The position numbers and the translations under genes were made by a program. The notes beneath the pieces are model-generated. The model saw nothing but the letters and a program-made list of their open reading frames with translations. It did not search any database and had not been told where the DNA came from. Shown here in pieces: positions 6,166 through 6,551 of a stretch of DNA of 6,551 nt (positions within the stretch are counted from its first letter, which is position 1; the number at the start of each line of letters is the position of its first letter). This stretch comes from an uncultured Muribaculaceae bacterium. Lineage in GTDB: Bacteria > Bacteroidota > Bacteroidia > Bacteroidales > Muribaculaceae. Location: assembly GCA_902494515.1 (NCBI GenBank), contig CABUTS010000090.1:1-6551 (forward strand). Reading direction: 5' to 3'.

Positions 6166-6205
6166 GGGGAATTACGGGGGAATCGGGGTGAATTCCGGGG
6201 GAATC
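6166..6205. repeat. Imperfect G-rich direct repeat after rel
   Basis: GGGGAATTACGGGGGAATC (6166-6184) is followed directly by a 21-bp relative (6185-6205) with two extra bases and one change. With the GGG runs at 6207-6209 and 6211-6213, the plus strand has six runs of three or more G in 48 bases. This is an isolated C-rich tail on the rel mRNA, starting within a few bases of its stop codon, and the flanking sequence on the other side is AT-rich. Confidence 0.75.
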
Positions 6206-6213
6206 CGGGCGGG

Positions 6214-6551
6214 TCAGCGGGCGCGGGTTACGTCCTTGACCCCCTTGACGGTCTTGATTTTCTTCATCAGGGCGTTCAGGGTGTTGCTGTCCTGGATGCC
6301 TACGGTCAGGTGGCCCTGAAAGAGGCCGTCGTTGGAGTCGATGGAGATGTTGCGGAGGGTGACGTTCTTCTCCTTGCTGATAATGGAGGTGATGTTGGTG
6401 ACGATGCCGATGTCGTCCTGCCCCACGACGCGGAGCGTCGCGGCCATCTGCGAGCCGATTTTCCCCGACCAGCGGGTGGCGATTTCGCGGTAGGGGTAGC
6501 GCTCGCGGATGTGGCGGGCGTTCGGACAGTCGGTACGGTGGATTTTAATGA
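6214..6551 (-). CDS. rel: RelA/SpoT-family (p)ppGpp synthetase/hydrolase, C-terminal part
   Basis: This is the last 111 codons of a long RSH protein that makes and/or degrades the alarmone (p)ppGpp; the start and the catalytic domains lie beyond the right edge. The reading frame stays open to the edge, well upstream of the internal ATG at 6447. The first visible residues, IKIHRTDCPNARHIRERYPY, are the end of the conserved Cys/zinc-finger-type regulatory region (its HRTDCPN motif). RWSGK (26-30) then leads into a complete ACT domain (about 36-108) with LRVVGQDDIGIVTNITSII, LRNISIDSNDGLFQGHLTVGI and a terminal MKKIKTVKGVKDVTRAR helix-strand. It ends at a TGA. The ACT domain helps RSH enzymes sense ribosomes and amino acid state. 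Whether this copy is bifunctional cannot be told from the fragment. Confidence 0.94.
   Translation of the reverse strand, partial: IKIHRTDCPNARHIRERYPYREIATRWSGKIGSQMAATLRVVGQDDIGIVTNITSIISKEKNVTLRNISIDSNDGLFQGHLTVGIQDSNTLNALMKKIKTVKGVKDVTRAR

Noticed and set aside
6214..6447. Stand-alone 77-residue ACT-domain protein
   Set aside because: The frame stays open upstream to the window edge and encodes the HRTDCPN and RWSGK segments of RSH proteins, so the ATG at 6447 is internal.

Overview
This window looks like a chromosomal housekeeping segment from a member of the order Bacteroidales. By eye it is fairly GC-rich, which would fit a Muribaculaceae-like lineage, but that family-level guess is an inference. 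The order-level call rests on five things: the long, Bacteroidota-type NusB; a DUF2851 protein; a YbbR protein whose gene sits next to coaE; the absence of Shine-Dalgarno sequences before the starts; and a Bacteroides-type TAnnTTTG promoter element upstream of nusB.

All six genes are on the minus strand, so transcription runs from high to low coordinates. At the right edge (6214-6551) is the C-terminal end of a RelA/SpoT-type (p)ppGpp synthetase/hydrolase, including its whole ACT domain. It is followed by a C-rich tail with a degenerate direct repeat, then an AT-rich 18-bp dyad that could terminate the transcript. Next is a TPR-like lipoprotein of unknown function (5163-6044).

A promoter at about 5119-5153 then starts an apparent five-gene run: nusB (3618-5048), yajC (3231-3584), ybbR (2073-3044), coaE (1440-2063) and a DUF2851 gene (5-1420). 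The gaps are 33, 186, 9 and 19 bp. The run joins rRNA antitermination, a Sec translocon accessory subunit, a CdaR-like membrane protein, the last step of coenzyme A synthesis and an uncharacterised protein. They do not form one pathway; this looks like a growth-linked housekeeping operon.

No gene-free stretch exceeds 300 bp. The only large gap, between yajC and ybbR, holds four perfect 20-bp tandem repeats, two older 26-bp relatives and a perfect hairpin. No mobile element, CRISPR array, tRNA, rRNA or defence system is visible. The most notable points are an internal duplication that lengthens NusB, the G-rich/C-rich tandem repeats placed after stop codons, and conserved PD...ExH and Cys-x4-Cys-x2-Cys residues in the DUF2851 protein.
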